NCBI GenBank assembly: GCA_905250025.1
Contig: CAJNOJ010000298.1
Coordinates: 1-64,000 of the forward strand
DNA from: Adineta ricciae
Taxonomy: Eukaryota; Rotifera; Eurotatoria; Adinetida; Adinetidae
Length of the DNA: 64,000 nucleotides
Direction: 5' to 3'
Each line of letters begins with the position of its first letter. Position 1 is the stretch's first letter. Below the pieces are notes generated by a model. That model saw nothing but the letters and a program-made list of their open reading frames with translations, did not search any database and was not told the origin of the DNA. Below, in pieces: positions 12,220 through 24,145 of this stretch. The translations under genes and the position numbers were made by a program.

Positions 12220-13179
12220 ATGTCTTCTTCTTATGTGATTTATTTAAATTCTTTATCTCAAACAATATCAACCTACGGTAGTTTAGCATTGTTTGTATTG
12301 GGAATTTTCGGTAATTTTGTGAATATCATTCTCTTTACTTTTCACCGTCAACTAAACAAATTGCCAACAACTACATTCCTTGTAGTTTCGTTTTTGGCAA
12401 GTCAAGTCAATCTATGCATTGTATCAATACCTCAGCTACTATCTCGATTTGCTGGAAGTGATCCATTGACTAAATATCCAATCTTGTGTAAACTACGATG
12501 GTTTTTTGGACCCGTAACAGCAATAGTAGGCCTACATGGGTTTTGTTTAGCTATTATCAATCAATATCTGTTAACATCAAAACATATTCGTTATCGTCAA
12601 TTGATAACAAGAAATCGATCCTATTTTATTTGTCTAACGGTAATATTTTATGCACTTGTATTTCTGACTCCAAATTTATTCTATTTTACACATTGGATTA
12701 ATTCATCAAACAAAACAATATGTGACATAATCAATCCAATAGCTGCGAATTATAATGTTTATATAGGTCTTGTTGTCTATTGTTTTATTCCGATTCTTAC
12801 TTTATCAATATTTTCTCTGTTAATGTGGTTAAACGTACGAAGAATCCTAGTACGTCAACACGAGATGGAACAGACAATGACTCGCTTATTAATCGGTCAA
12901 ATTATCATGGTTTTATTAACAACAGTTGCTTTTGTAATCCATCGGATGTATTTCCTGTATACTAAGAATCTTTCGAAAAGTTCTCTCCAACTGGCAGAAG
13001 AAAATGTTATTTCAGCTGTCGCTGTATTGTTTATTACAAGTACTCATTGGATGTCTTTTTATGTTTATGTCTTCACATCAAAGACGTTTCGTCATAACTT
13101 ATCTGACATTATCTTTAGACAGCAAGGTCAAATTCGACCAGCAGTGGCTAAAACACGAACTCCCGCTCACAAAACATAA
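12220..13179 (+). CDS. Rhodopsin-like seven-transmembrane receptor
   Basis: Single-exon frame of 319 residues starting at the first ATG. Seven hydrophobic segments are visible. TM1 contains GIFGNFVNIILF, with the conserved class A Asn. A Cys precedes TM3 (ILCKLRWFFGP) and another lies in the second extracellular loop (NKTICDII), together giving the usual disulfide. The DRY position after TM3 reads NQY, so the G-protein ionic lock is altered, as in many rotifer orphan receptors. A short basic C-terminal tail follows TM7. The ligand is unknown. It lies downstream of the dead K+ channel/ART pair and has no visible lesion. Confidence 0.8.
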   Translation: MSSSYVIYLNSLSQTISTYGSLALFVLGIFGNFVNIILFTFHRQLNKLPTTTFLVVSFLASQVNLCIVSIPQLLSRFAGSDPLTKYPILCKLRWFFGPVTAIVGLHGFCLAIINQYLLTSKHIRYRQLITRNRSYFICLTVIFYALVFLTPNLFYFTHWINSSNKTICDIINPIAANYNVYIGLVVYCFIPILTLSIFSLLMWLNVRRILVRQHEMEQTMTRLLIGQIIMVLLTTVAFVIHRMYFLYTKNLSKSSLQLAEENVISAVAVLFITSTHWMSFYVYVFTSKTFRHNLSDIIFRQQGQIRPAVAKTRTPAHKT

Positions 13180-13485
13180 CTCCTGAGCTGAGTTTACTTT
13201 TCAATTTCGTGCGTCTGTACATAAGAATCTCTTTAATGGAATGGTTAATGCTACACCACTACTATCATCAACCTTTCTCTTACAGTTTTCTTCATTCTGT
13301 ATTGAAATAAAGCTTTCCATGAGCAATTAAAATTAATGGTTTTTATATAAATACCATATTAAAAGCTTTGAATTGTTTTCCTCTTTTAACAAGTCATTCA
13401 ATTAGACAACATCGACTATTTTATTTCACAAAGAAACACTTTAGATTTTGAATGTTTACATTTAATACAAAAGGAAAAAAAACGA

Positions 13486-15340
13486 TTATTTTGTTTTTTT
13501 CATGCGAATTAATTGAACTAAAGCTAAAAGTAGAAATCCAGCCGCCATCATTGCTAATGCAAAAATATTCTTCCAAACATTCCAGCGGTTTTATAATCTA
13601 GCTCTTTGTCTTTGAAAATTTGTGTACCATTGATTGAAATATTCAAATATGGATTTAGCCAAGATATCCAACTGAATAAACTCGATAGTTTAACTATACA
13701 ACCACTGAATATCATCATATGACAACAAAAATCAGCACAACAACAATCAATGCTACGGCTGAAACAAAACATTCAGTTGTAATGAATTTGTTCTGACAAT
13801 ATCGTAACTAACTCACCAAAAATAGGTATTGTTGCTGATCCGAAGACTGAACTTATAAATATCATCAGAAGAAAAACAAAAAATTGTCCAAAACTTCGTT
13901 GCAATCCAGTCATGTAATAGGCAATTAACGAAAATATCAGCGATGGAACTACACACATCGGCAAAACATCGCAAACAAGTTTTGTGATGAAGAATGTCGA
14001 TATTCGATAATAACCACCAATATTTTCCTAGAGAAAAACCCACTATACAAATCTTTACTATTTAAAGTTTCTCTGAACTCACATGAATAAATAAAACCCG
14101 TTCTTTGAGCAAAGGTTCTAACGCTGTAGCTGTACTGAAGATTTGACTGACAATAATGAAAAAAATCGCACCTAAACGATTAGGTATCCCAGGATTATCA
14201 GTCAATTCTATGTCTTTTCTCACAGCATTTTGTAATGTTCGCTTTGATATATAATAAAGTTCGCGACTGCGTGGCCGCTGAATGATTTCCTCAGCCTCAC
14301 AAGAAAGTAAATTTTGAAAAGCATTACTTTCCACTTGATTGATCTCATCTGTAACTTGGGAGCACAGAAGATTCTTCATAATTTGTTTATAATCTAAGCA
14401 AATCGTGTTCATCACAATAGTAACCTTGTTTATTAAAGTGAGCTAAAACATCTTTCGAAGAACCATGGTAAATATATTGACCTTTGCACATGAACAGCAC
14501 TGTATCAAATAACGCAGTTGGTGAATGGAGAAGATTATTGTACTTTTAATTCAGAACAAAAGATTAGTCTAGTCGATTTTGAAATCAGAAAGTATTTGCT
14601 TATATCCGTCTTTGGATAATTTACTTAAACATTTCATCGCATTCCGTAGAGTTGATGCGTCGAGTCCTAAAGAAAAATGTAACAGATGAAATCTCCATTT
14701 GAAAGTCTTCTGATAAACTGTAGAACACAAGCCTGAACACTCTTGCGATATAAAAGGTACATACCGGTTGTTGGTTCATCGAGAAAAAGTATTTGCTGAC
14801 AGACGAATATGAGCTGAAAACATGATATTCTCCCTAACAGTAAGTGTACCACTAACAATATCATCTTGAACAACATAACCAATCATATATTTATATGAAG
14901 TTGGCATTGAAAAATCATCAAGAAAAATGTCACCTGAAAGGCTACACGGATCCTTGCGACAGGCTAAGACATCTAATAGAGAAGATTTTCCACATCCGGT
15001 CGGACCTGAATATTAACCGAGAGAATTTTCAAATAAAAGTCAGTTGAAGATTCTCACCCATAAGTGCATTCATTCCAGATTTAAAGATTCCTGAAACTTG
15101 ACGTAAGATCCTTTTTGGTGCATCCGGTTTCAAACATGATGGATATCATTTGCGGCGTCGATGATCACTCAGTGTATCACCAAGAGTATATTCGATATTT
15201 CTTTTGAACGCCTTGGTGGATGTCTCGGAGGAAGAGAAGGAATTGAATTATTATTGCTTTGATGTACAACCACTCTTGAAAGGGGAATATCGGATGATAC
15301 TGTCGGTAGCTCGGTAAATTGATCATTATAATTCCGATCC
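13486..15340 (-). pseudogene. ABCG2-like half-transporter, decayed
   Basis: Fragments of an ABCG (White/BCRP) half transporter run down the minus strand. They include KRILRQVSG, Walker A GPTGCGKSS, a conserved DVLACRKDP stretch, the Q-loop GYVVQDD, LTVRENIMFSA and the Walker B/D region ILFLDEPTTG. The membrane domain (NRLGAIFF, GGYYRIS, LPMCVVPSLIFS, SGCIVKLSSLFSWISWL) and a C-terminal helix ending at 13486 follow. Lesions: sequence between HIRLS and QQILFLDEPTTG is deleted, removing the ABC signature (SGGE) helix. The C-terminal exon carries a frameshift near 13575, and the N-terminal low-complexity part is interrupted by a stop. Normal members have about 600-650 residues. It cannot be a working pump. 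Confidence 0.75.
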
Positions 15341-15399
15341 CGATGTCTACTACGAAAACATTGGAATTGATTAGCTCATTAAAATCTTTTTTACCGTAA

Positions 15400-18300
15400 T
15401 GAACGACCATCCAACTTGGCAGAACTTGTAAGAAACATCTTTGCGTGTATTGCTTGAAGTTTTGATGGAATCCAATGAAGATATCAGGCCAGCTTTGAAA
15501 TTTTTATTATGAATAATAAATTTTAAAAATGAAAACAGATATCTAACAAACTCCTATAAACAGCGATTACATGAAAAGAGCCAGAGGTCACGAAGGTACA
15601 TGACTCATGATCTGTCTGTTAATACTCTATTAAACGCAAATTTGCTGTGTAAAATGAATTTTTTTTGTCTATAAAATGTATGATGAACTGAGTTGGTTTT
15701 GGACGAACGAACTTTAATACTTAGATTTTTGGATTGTACCTAAAAGATTGTTTGCCTTGTACGTCAGCAAATGGAGATAAGAATTCCCACGCAATGACGA
15801 AAGAAAAAAAAACATATAGAAGATTATATTGGAAAAAAGATAAAGGTAACTGAAGAAGTTATTTAAAAAAGAAGCTCTTCGGCGACTGAATAACATTTAT
15901 TCGCCGAGAATGAAGAAAAACAAAAACTGTAAGTACAAGTAAATAGTCCTATAGGGTCAAATTATCTACATTTATGACATCTTGGTCATGGACAATAAAC
16001 TAAATCCAACATAACGATAATGTATCGTAAGAAAAGCTTCATTGTGTATTGGAAAAGTGATTATACACTTTGAACTCGATCAGTGTGTTTGGTTGGCTAT
16101 TCATTTAAAAAAAAGATATCTAAATTCAAATACAAACTTTGTTATGAGTTGTCGAAAAATTATCTCCATCAGATATGCTCTGTGAAGTACCTTTGTACTG
16201 TCGTAAACGAACCCTATTTTGCATTTTAATTCACTTAGTTTGTGCACTGAACATCTGCATTACGCCATTCCACAAATCAATACAAGAGTATTTGTTTGGG
16301 ATTTTATATTGCATCCTAATTGAATATTTTTGAGGAGCCGAAAAGTAATTAAAGTGCTTCAAATGAACATAAGTGGCTAATTTTAACAAAAACATTAAAC
16401 GAAAAGTTTTTAATTTGAGAACTTATCTGCGATTGACTCGAATCGACATCCAGATGTGCTCCTTTGCCCTTTCGGTTCATACTCTATTAAAATATTTCAT
16501 ATTCATAAGAAAATCTCTTATGTGCACAGATATTATCATTGATTACTATTTATCTTTATCGGGCTTCTTATTAAGTAATAAATAATCGATTTTGTGCATT
16601 TCATTCTGTGAATTTCATGTGCATATAATTTTATAAATATAATTCGAATCAAATATCTAGAAAGTTTTGAAGATGAGGATGAAGACAAATGGCAAAAGAG
16701 CGCTTCACTTTCAACGGTAGATTTAAAGTTAATAATCAAATTCTTATCTTAGATGTACGGCGAAGTACATATTTTCTTCTTATTCTATATTTCATAAACA
16801 ATGAACACCGCTACGAATAATATTCACACAAAATTCTTAAAATAAAAATCAAAGCAGTAATCGTAAATCTCGAAAAAATTCAAAGTACATGTTTTAATAC
16901 ATATTTAATAATCTAGATAATACATTTCAACTCTAAAGTCCATGATGGACTAGCTACTTGTGTCTAAACGAATAAATTTGATATTTGCTAATGGTGTGGA
17001 TGAGGGTACCATATCTGTCCTCACTAATATCCTGCACTGAAAAGTTCTCCTTCAAGAGATTTTGTCATTCGATGATGAAAACTATCAATAATATCAAGAT
17101 TTTCACTGAGATCTAAATAATAATCTCAAACCTAATCTTCTGCTTTTCCTCGTTGGTTTTAATCTATTATTCTGTATTTTGTTATCAGTTGTTGCTACAA
17201 ATTTTTGACTTGACTTCAATTCAGTTCTATTGCTTCATATTACAAGAAGTTATCTTTCGGTTTAAAATTCTTTGTGCAACTAACCAGCGCCGTCTACAAA
17301 AACTAAGGTTCATAAGAACTCTTTCGATTTCATCAAATCCCCTCCATACAGCACCGTTTTCTGAAACAAACTGAAACTGATCTCAGATTACCTGTCACAA
17401 TTTTTCACAATAATTTCATTATCGCACCTCACAACTGTAACGAAATATAAGTGAAAGACTTTCGTTACTATTTATCTAGAATAGAGAAATATAGAAATCA
17501 TATCGCATCTCGTCGAAATAGAATGGATACCGACCATTCTTCAAATTCTAGTTTATAGCTGTTGCTACCTGAGATGAATTCAATAGAAACAAGAAATGTA
17601 CTATTGGTAATAACTGATTGAGTACCGCGTTATTGGACGCGCGAGATGACTCGTTCAATTCAACAAATGGTTTCCAAACTAAACTCACAAGCGTCTTTTT
17701 TCGATTGAAAGTAGTTTAAATAGACGCTCGGATCATCCGTAAGCTGATAAGACCGATTAGAATGGCCTCTACATTGTTTCTTTGACGAAAGGAATTTTCC
17801 GTCATCGGGCAACATATACGCTAATCTTACCCCATGGAAGGTCAACAATATGATTTCCTAATCGGTCAATAGGATGAAGAGACATGTTGTGTCCACAGTT
17901 TCCAGATTTTTAGTGTAGTGTATAATAGGCTCAGTAACGCCTTAAGAACCAATGTTCGATGGCGAAAAGACGACTAAGAACTTCCGTCCTATTAATTCCC
18001 GAGAAAGCATGTATAATTACAAACATTTCCTTTGTGCTAGAAAGAGCGTTTCAAGATGTCGAGCGTGATATCTTGCCACCCGATAATCTTGATGAATTAT
18101 TTTTAGATAAATCGATATATTATCCGAATAATTGTGGAGAGTTAGGGAAACCATTTCTTCATTTCTATGGTGAAAAGAGAATCCACAATAATTTCTTTGT
18201 ATATCGACGATCGTGCACAAACAGAAAGTAAGAAAAGTATCAAATTTACACGCCAACAATCGTCATTAAGACCATGCCCTACAATTACATAATTTTATAT

Positions 18301-18700
18301 CTAAATGAGAAAAGGTGATCAATAAAGGAAAGGAAATTTCGTAAATTACAAAATGAATTAACAGAAATTGGGCACATTTCATTTATGCTGATTGAGAAAT
18401 TATATCAATGAATTTGTTATAGAACCATTTAGTGAAAGAGCGACGTTTTTTTTGATAAATCAATTAAAATTATTTATCGTCAACGATTCTTTCTCTATAT
18501 GACAATATTTTGCACTGAACATTTATCTTTCCTTTGTCCTTGTACATTCTTTTCCAGCCACAATAAACACATTTGTAGAATATATGTTGATCATCACGTC
18601 TTTGTGATGAGAAACTCACAAAGCATCGTACTGATTTTTAGAAAATCACAGAAACAAAATTAGAATTAAAAAAAATGATACTCCGTATAATCACAGGGCG
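15400..18700. other. Long region without a supported gene
   Basis: Over 3 kb with only short, motif-free frames on both strands. Frames at about 17660-17848 (minus) and 17959-18231 (plus) are open but unrecognised and lack clear splice or start context. I see no structured repeat here. Confidence 0.45.
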
Positions 18701-18727
18701 ATCCAAATAAGAAGACTATATTGATCT

Positions 18728-20615
18728 GGTCGTGGGTGAGGGCAAGTACATAGCTTGTAATTGACAGCCTCAGTTTAAATGTCTGTAATAACTTCCACGA
18801 TCGATAATAAGCTTCTCCAGCCACTATATGAAGGGTTGTAAGTCAAAGAATGAAGATACAGGACAAGAAAATGAAGATAATACTTACACTATAGTGCATC
18901 GCCACACTACCCAAATGTCGCGCTTCTTCAGTGGTAATATAGTTTTGATTCAGCTTAAGTGTAATAAGTGCCTATGTATATAATTGTAGATGAATTTATA
19001 CCATAAAAGAGGGGAACAATGAAAACTACTTTGTTCACGTATAATGCTCAGCTAGATAAAGTACACCTTCATTTGTGATACCATTACGTCCGAGATCAAC
19101 ATCAGTAAGTGTCTGTTGTAGGAATTGCAAATGAATCTGTACAATTAATACAAAAGAGTGAAAGATACCTTATTAAACTTTAATGCATCAGCGATATAAT
19201 ATATTGCTCTATCGCCCATATCATTTCCCCAGAGCCGTAGTACACTAAGTGTCTTCACTCAGAATAATATGTAAATATCTGAAGTAGATGAAAAAGGAGA
19301 CTACCGTATTGATCTTCAACGCACTCCCCAAATATTGTGCTCCTTGATCTCGCATTTTATTGGCTCCTAGCTCAAGCATATTGAGTGCCTATGCGTAGCG
19401 TTGTATGTAGATCAATAGATGAGATGAAGAGAAATTACCACATTGTATTCCTCGATTGTGTATTCGATTACCATACAGGTAAAGTTTAGTGAGTGTCTTT
19501 AAAAATAAGCGTAAATGAATACTTCCGATAGATTGTATAAGAGAATAAACCATACCACATTCTTCTTCAATGCATGGGCTATGTATTGCACTCCTATATC
19601 TCCGATTTTGTTACAGTCTAGTTGAAGTTCGATGAGTGACTATGTGTAGAATTAGAAAAGAACTTGTGAAATAGATAATAAAAGAGAATGGATTACAATA
19701 TTGCTCCTCAGCATATTAGCTAAATATCGTGCTCCTCTGTATCCGATATCATTGTATCCAATATCTAATATAGTAAGTGTCTATGTGAAAACTTTCATTT
19801 GAAGATAAATGCAATACTTAGTATAAGAACGAACATTACCGTATTCTTTTCTAATGCATTAGCTAGATATCGCACTCCTCCGTTTGTGATGTGGTTATAT
19901 CTGAGTTCAAGTTTGTGAAGCGTGTATATATTCACAGTTATTAATAAATCCATAACACAGAGGTAAAGATCATATAAATTACCCTGTTGCTCTCCAATGC
20001 ATCAGCGATATGTTGTATTCCTTCATCTCTAATAGTGCTTTCATTGATGTATAGTTCACACAGAGTCTCAATTTAGTATTTTTATAAAGAAAACATTTAG
20101 TCAATAACATGAGAAGAAAGTTTACTGTATTATTCTTCAATCCAACGGCCAGATACTTTGTTCCTTGATATCCAATTTTACTGCATCCGAGATTAAGGAC
20201 AGTAATTGTCTGTATGTAAAATACCATATAAATATATGACATTGATGATAACAGATTGGATTTTACCATTGTGCTTTTTAATACATCACCTAGAGATCGT
20301 GCTCCTTCGACTCCGATTGATTGAAATTTAGCATCAATTTTTGTCAAGATCTGTATACAAAATAATAAAGCAACATATCTAAGTAGGGATGTGATTGTGA
20401 CCTCCTCTCGCACACAATTACATCCACTTTTATGCTCAAGAAATACCACTTGCCTGCTGTCCATAATATCCGTAATATGTTTCAATGATTCTGTTAAATC
20501 GTTGACAAACATCTCGCATTGAAAAGATGATAGTATGCTCATCTTGATGATCAAGAATTCGATAGAAAATTTCAACTGGTAATGTATAGAAACAAGTGGT
20601 GTTTTGTGTCGACAT
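18728..20615 (-). CDS. F-box protein with one-repeat-per-exon leucine-rich repeats
   Basis: The chosen ATG (20615) opens an F-box-like domain: LPVEIFYRILDH followed by IIFSMRDVCQRFNRIIETY. After a short linker come about eleven RI/NLRC3-type LRRs of about 28 residues, each on its own exon of about 85-90 nt and separated by introns of about 45-60 nt. Examples are LNLGCSKIGYQGTKYLAVGL, LDIGYNDIGYRGARYLANML and LRLWGNDMGDRAIYYIADAL. F-box proteins usually recruit substrates to SCF ubiquitin ligases, with the LRRs reading the substrate; that role is inference here. One LRR exon (about 19440-19500) lacks its second half, and the linker between F-box and first LRR (20350-20440) is hard to read, so some decay or unusual splicing is possible. 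The exact 3' end is uncertain. Confidence 0.65.
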
Positions 20616-21250
20616 TGGTAAATGATATGAGAGATCTGTTTTACGTTGGTTATATAAAATACTGCTTTCGCATATATTTTTTCCCAAGGTAAATATGGTT
20701 TATTTCTCATCATTGTTAGAATTTTCCTTTGACAGTATTTTGTTATTTGTCAGAGGATGGAAATGAAATTTCATTCGAATGATCTTTTAAGTCATCGATG
20801 TTCTCGAGATCTTGTGTTTGAAAGCGCACTTTTAGTTTAGTCAATTGTACAGCACTAAAACACGAATATCGTGTGATAAAGTAAAAAGGGTGGGAACATT
20901 TTTTTTTCTAAATCTAGCCTATTCATTGATGAGGATGATTTATCGTTTCAAACGTACACGATATTGTTTAGTGTATCACACTGGAGCGAATTATTCTTCT
21001 CAATTATCATACGCATTTAAAAGAAAAATAACGACAGGTATTCTTTTTTTTATGTATTTTTTATCTTTTCTCCGCAGATGAATATACAAAGAACGAAAAT
21101 GGTGATGAAACACGGGTATTCATTTGTCTGTATTTCTCATATAGATCACATTAAAAAAAGGTGAAGGTTCTTTTTTTTCTATACAAACAACGGAATTAAT
21201 CGTAATTGTATTAGTTTTTAAAATTGAAGCAAGTGCACGATCTTTTCGAA

Positions 21251-22171
21251 ATGAATACATTTACCAGAGTGACAAATGTTACAAACACAGTCACAGGCCG
21301 TGTTACAAATGTGGCTACGGATCTCTTGAAAGCTGTTATGCCCGACTTTGCACTGCGAGTCCTTGAGAATATTTTCCCATCGGAAAAAATGATCAAGCCA
21401 GTCGAAAAGTTTGAAACTGTGCTAGTTGTTTCACTCGAAGATGCTGTGCAACCACTAGTTTCACTTGTTCCCGAAGTCTTGGAAATGGTTGCCATAGTAA
21501 AAGAGAAGTGTGCTCAACCAAAGGAAGGTTTAACCACGGATGAATCTGCTGCAATTATGCTTTATTCAATGGAATGGCAGCCAAGAGAAAAATCATTTTA
21601 TATTATTCTTAACAATACTCTACGAACTGAAGATCAGGAAAAACTGAAACCTTGGGATCTTTATTTAAAACTATTTGTTACAGCTCTTGAAAAATTACCA
21701 TCGACTTCTCAAACAATCTATCGAGGTGTGAAAATGGATTTGAGTGCTCAGTATCCTCAAGGGAAAACGTTTGTTTGGTGGGCATTTTCGTCATGTACAA
21801 GATCAATGCAAGTACTTCAATCAGAACAATTTCTTGGAAAGACCGGAGCAAGAACTTTATTTGCTATTGAATGTAAAGGTGGTAAAGATATTCAACAGCA
21901 TTCATTATTTCCAGCAGAAGATGAAGTTCTACTTATTGCGGTTAGAAAGTTACAAGTAGTTTCTCGTCTGGATTCAGGAAATGGACTTTTTATTATTCAA
22001 TTGAAAGAAGTGGATTCAGATAATCCTCTTCTTGGAACTTCAACGAGTGCAAATTCATCGATTTCATCAGAATCTCACGAGCAATCGAGCGCTTCATCTC
22101 AGAAATCGAATCAAAATGCATCAATACCATTTGGAATTCCCATTCTTCACAAACCAAAATTTCTGCATTGA
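21251..22171 (+). CDS. Arginine-type mono-ADP-ribosyltransferase
   Basis: Single-exon protein of 306 residues from the first ATG. The R-S-E catalytic set of the arginine ADP-ribosyltransferase fold is intact: Arg in IYRGVK, the Ser motif in WAFSSCTR, and ExE in AEDEVLL. It should transfer ADP-ribose from NAD+ to a protein acceptor. The N-terminal third is a non-catalytic region rich in Val/Thr without recognised motifs, and the C-terminus is a Ser-rich low-complexity tail (SSISSESHEQSSASSQ) that is probably disordered. No signal peptide is seen, so it is probably cytosolic. Unlike the ART at 41-44 kb it has no TPRs. Related domains are strongly expanded in bdelloids. The acceptor is unknown. 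Confidence 0.85.
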   Translation: MNTFTRVTNVTNTVTGRVTNVATDLLKAVMPDFALRVLENIFPSEKMIKPVEKFETVLVVSLEDAVQPLVSLVPEVLEMVAIVKEKCAQPKEGLTTDESAAIMLYSMEWQPREKSFYIILNNTLRTEDQEKLKPWDLYLKLFVTALEKLPSTSQTIYRGVKMDLSAQYPQGKTFVWWAFSSCTRSMQVLQSEQFLGKTGARTLFAIECKGGKDIQQHSLFPAEDEVLLIAVRKLQVVSRLDSGNGLFIIQLKEVDSDNPLLGTSTSANSSISSESHEQSSASSQKSNQNASIPFGIPILHKPKFLH

Positions 22172-22700
22172 TTATTTACAAAAACGATTTATTATAAATT
22201 TAACTTTTTCTCTAAATTCACATCTTACTCGAGCTCCAAAAATATTAATGAATAAAATTAGCTTATCATATAAATCGTTGTATGCGTCTTGTGAATGAAG
22301 GTACAAGAAAATTTTCGCTAGATGAAAAACTAATATAACCTAATCTGTACCGAATCAAACACATAGCTTCGTATGATTTCACCAGTTACACTACGTGAAG
22401 ACGAAAATGTGTACCGATTATACTTAAGCTTACTTTAGAGGTTTTTTTAAGCAGAAAGAAAAGAAGAATTTTGAAACGACTCAAGCGCTGATGATGCATC
22501 ACACTTCAACAGTTGCCAGATATACGTTTTTTGAAGTCGATGGTCGTATTTCTTAATTTGATCATAAAAGGATAGAATTTCATGAAGACATGATCATTTT
22601 ATACTAATATCTACCTCGTCTTTAAAAAAAGATCATACTTCTTTATTTGTTTCTATTCTCAAAATTTAGTTGCTAGCTTTAAAATGCTTCGAAGCACATT
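22172..22700. other. Intergenic region, no supported gene
   Basis: AT-rich 3' flank of the ART gene; no recognisable frame. Confidence 0.5.
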
Positions 22701-22719
22701 AATCGAACGAATAAACCAA

Positions 22720-23870
22720 TAGTTTCCCGTGATTGGTGTCGTAAAGTTCATCAGTCGATCTGATATTCCATTCTTCATTCCAATCATTCTTTACAGTTGT
22801 TTTTTATGTTTTCTTGGGTTTGAAGTATATGAAATGAAGTTCGTGAGACGTGAGAATCTTTGGCCATATCTTTTTACTATTTTCTCCTGTTGTTCTTCCA
22901 ATGACATTGGCTTGTTCATCTTTTCCAATCAGTACAGCTTTTACCTATTCGAAATAAATCATATCATTTAGAATGCGATAATCGTTCATATTCAATACCC
23001 TTTGCTCAATGATCTTTGCATTTTCATTGCCATCTTCGAATCCTATGAAGTCTTGTGACAATCCATTTGTTTTCGAACTCATGCATGCATATCCAAAGGT
23101 ATCATGCAATTAAGTAATTAATGTATTCGGAATGGATTGACAGAATCGTCGGCCGAGTTCAAAGCAAAGATCCTTTCAATTACTCCGAATATGAACAAGT
23201 AAATCTCCTCCTTTGTGATGTTCGATCATTAACTATTTCAAAATACAATTGATTTTGTTTTTTTCTCATTATCTGTACTTGGCATAACTTTTCCCGTAGG
23301 ACCTTCTTCTCTTGTAAATTTCAATAAAGCTTTTGGAAGACGCAGATTTGTTCGAGTCTTCGAGCATCCAAAACCTGACGTTGCATCCAATTGACAAGGT
23401 TGATGTGCTTGCGAAAGCTTTTCTCGAAGTTCTGACAGATTTCGACAAGCTTTCATCACCTTGCTATCATCGTCATTATGAGAGAGAGATGTACTAAAAC
23501 GAATGAATGTACTTGGAAATCGACAAAGTGAGTAGGAAATATACTGATGATGTAAAGTGCATATTCGAAAAGGTCATATGGTGTCAAAACTCCCGTTTGA
23601 CAATGATAAACCTTCGAAAGATCGATACTCAGCTTTTGGATATTTTCTGCATTTGATGAAATTTGAATGTTCTGATCAGCTACCAAAAAATAAATCGATG
23701 AGAATAATCATTATTTTCTTCAACGCTTGTTTTTACCTTGGTTAAGATTTGACATTGATGTGGTCGTTGTATTTTAAAAAACACGTTGAATCTAGTAATG
23801 TGATAGAAGTTACGCAAAAGGTTCGATCGTATAAGATCTTCGACATTCTCGCCAGCAGACAAATGATCAT
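22720..23870 (-). pseudogene. Unrecognised, probably decayed multi-exon gene
   Basis: Several minus-strand blocks read like coding sequence and are flanked by splice-like sites. One at about 23690-23460 contains KLSIDLSKVYHCQTGVLTPYD and IFPTHFVDFQVHSFVLVHLSL. A contiguous one at 23460-23240 contains ACRNLSELREKL and LRLPKALLKFTREEG. Others are at about 23180-23100 and 23070-22760 (GRTTGENSKKIWPKILTSHE). In-frame stops interrupt the downstream blocks, for example after NPFRIH and LNMNDYRILNDMIYFE. I do not recognise the family. It may be a dead gene or a live gene whose introns I cannot place. Confidence 0.35.
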
Positions 23871-24145
23871 TTCAGACGAGAAGTAAACGGTTGAAAAAAA
23901 ACGCACTCACATTGGTTTATCTGTAGAAAGAAAAAGCGCGTTTATCATTAACGCTTCTTGCGTTCTATGTTCGTATACTGAAAAATATGATTGCAATAGA
24001 TAGCTGCTTCACATCTAGATTACGCATAACTTCTAACATGTATCAGATATCAAACTAACCAATGAATAAAAGTGCAATTCAAATACTGATTTTTTTAAAA
24101 TATTTTTAATCAATTAGAATCTGTAATGACATGAAAGTCAAATGA

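Noticed and set aside
15177..15410. Minus-strand hydrophobic frame of 77 codons
   Set aside because: Wrong frame of the low-complexity N-terminal part of the ABCG remnant.
21211..21495. Minus-strand Ser/Thr-rich frame
   Set aside because: Antisense to the N-terminus of the ADP-ribosyltransferase at 21251-22171.
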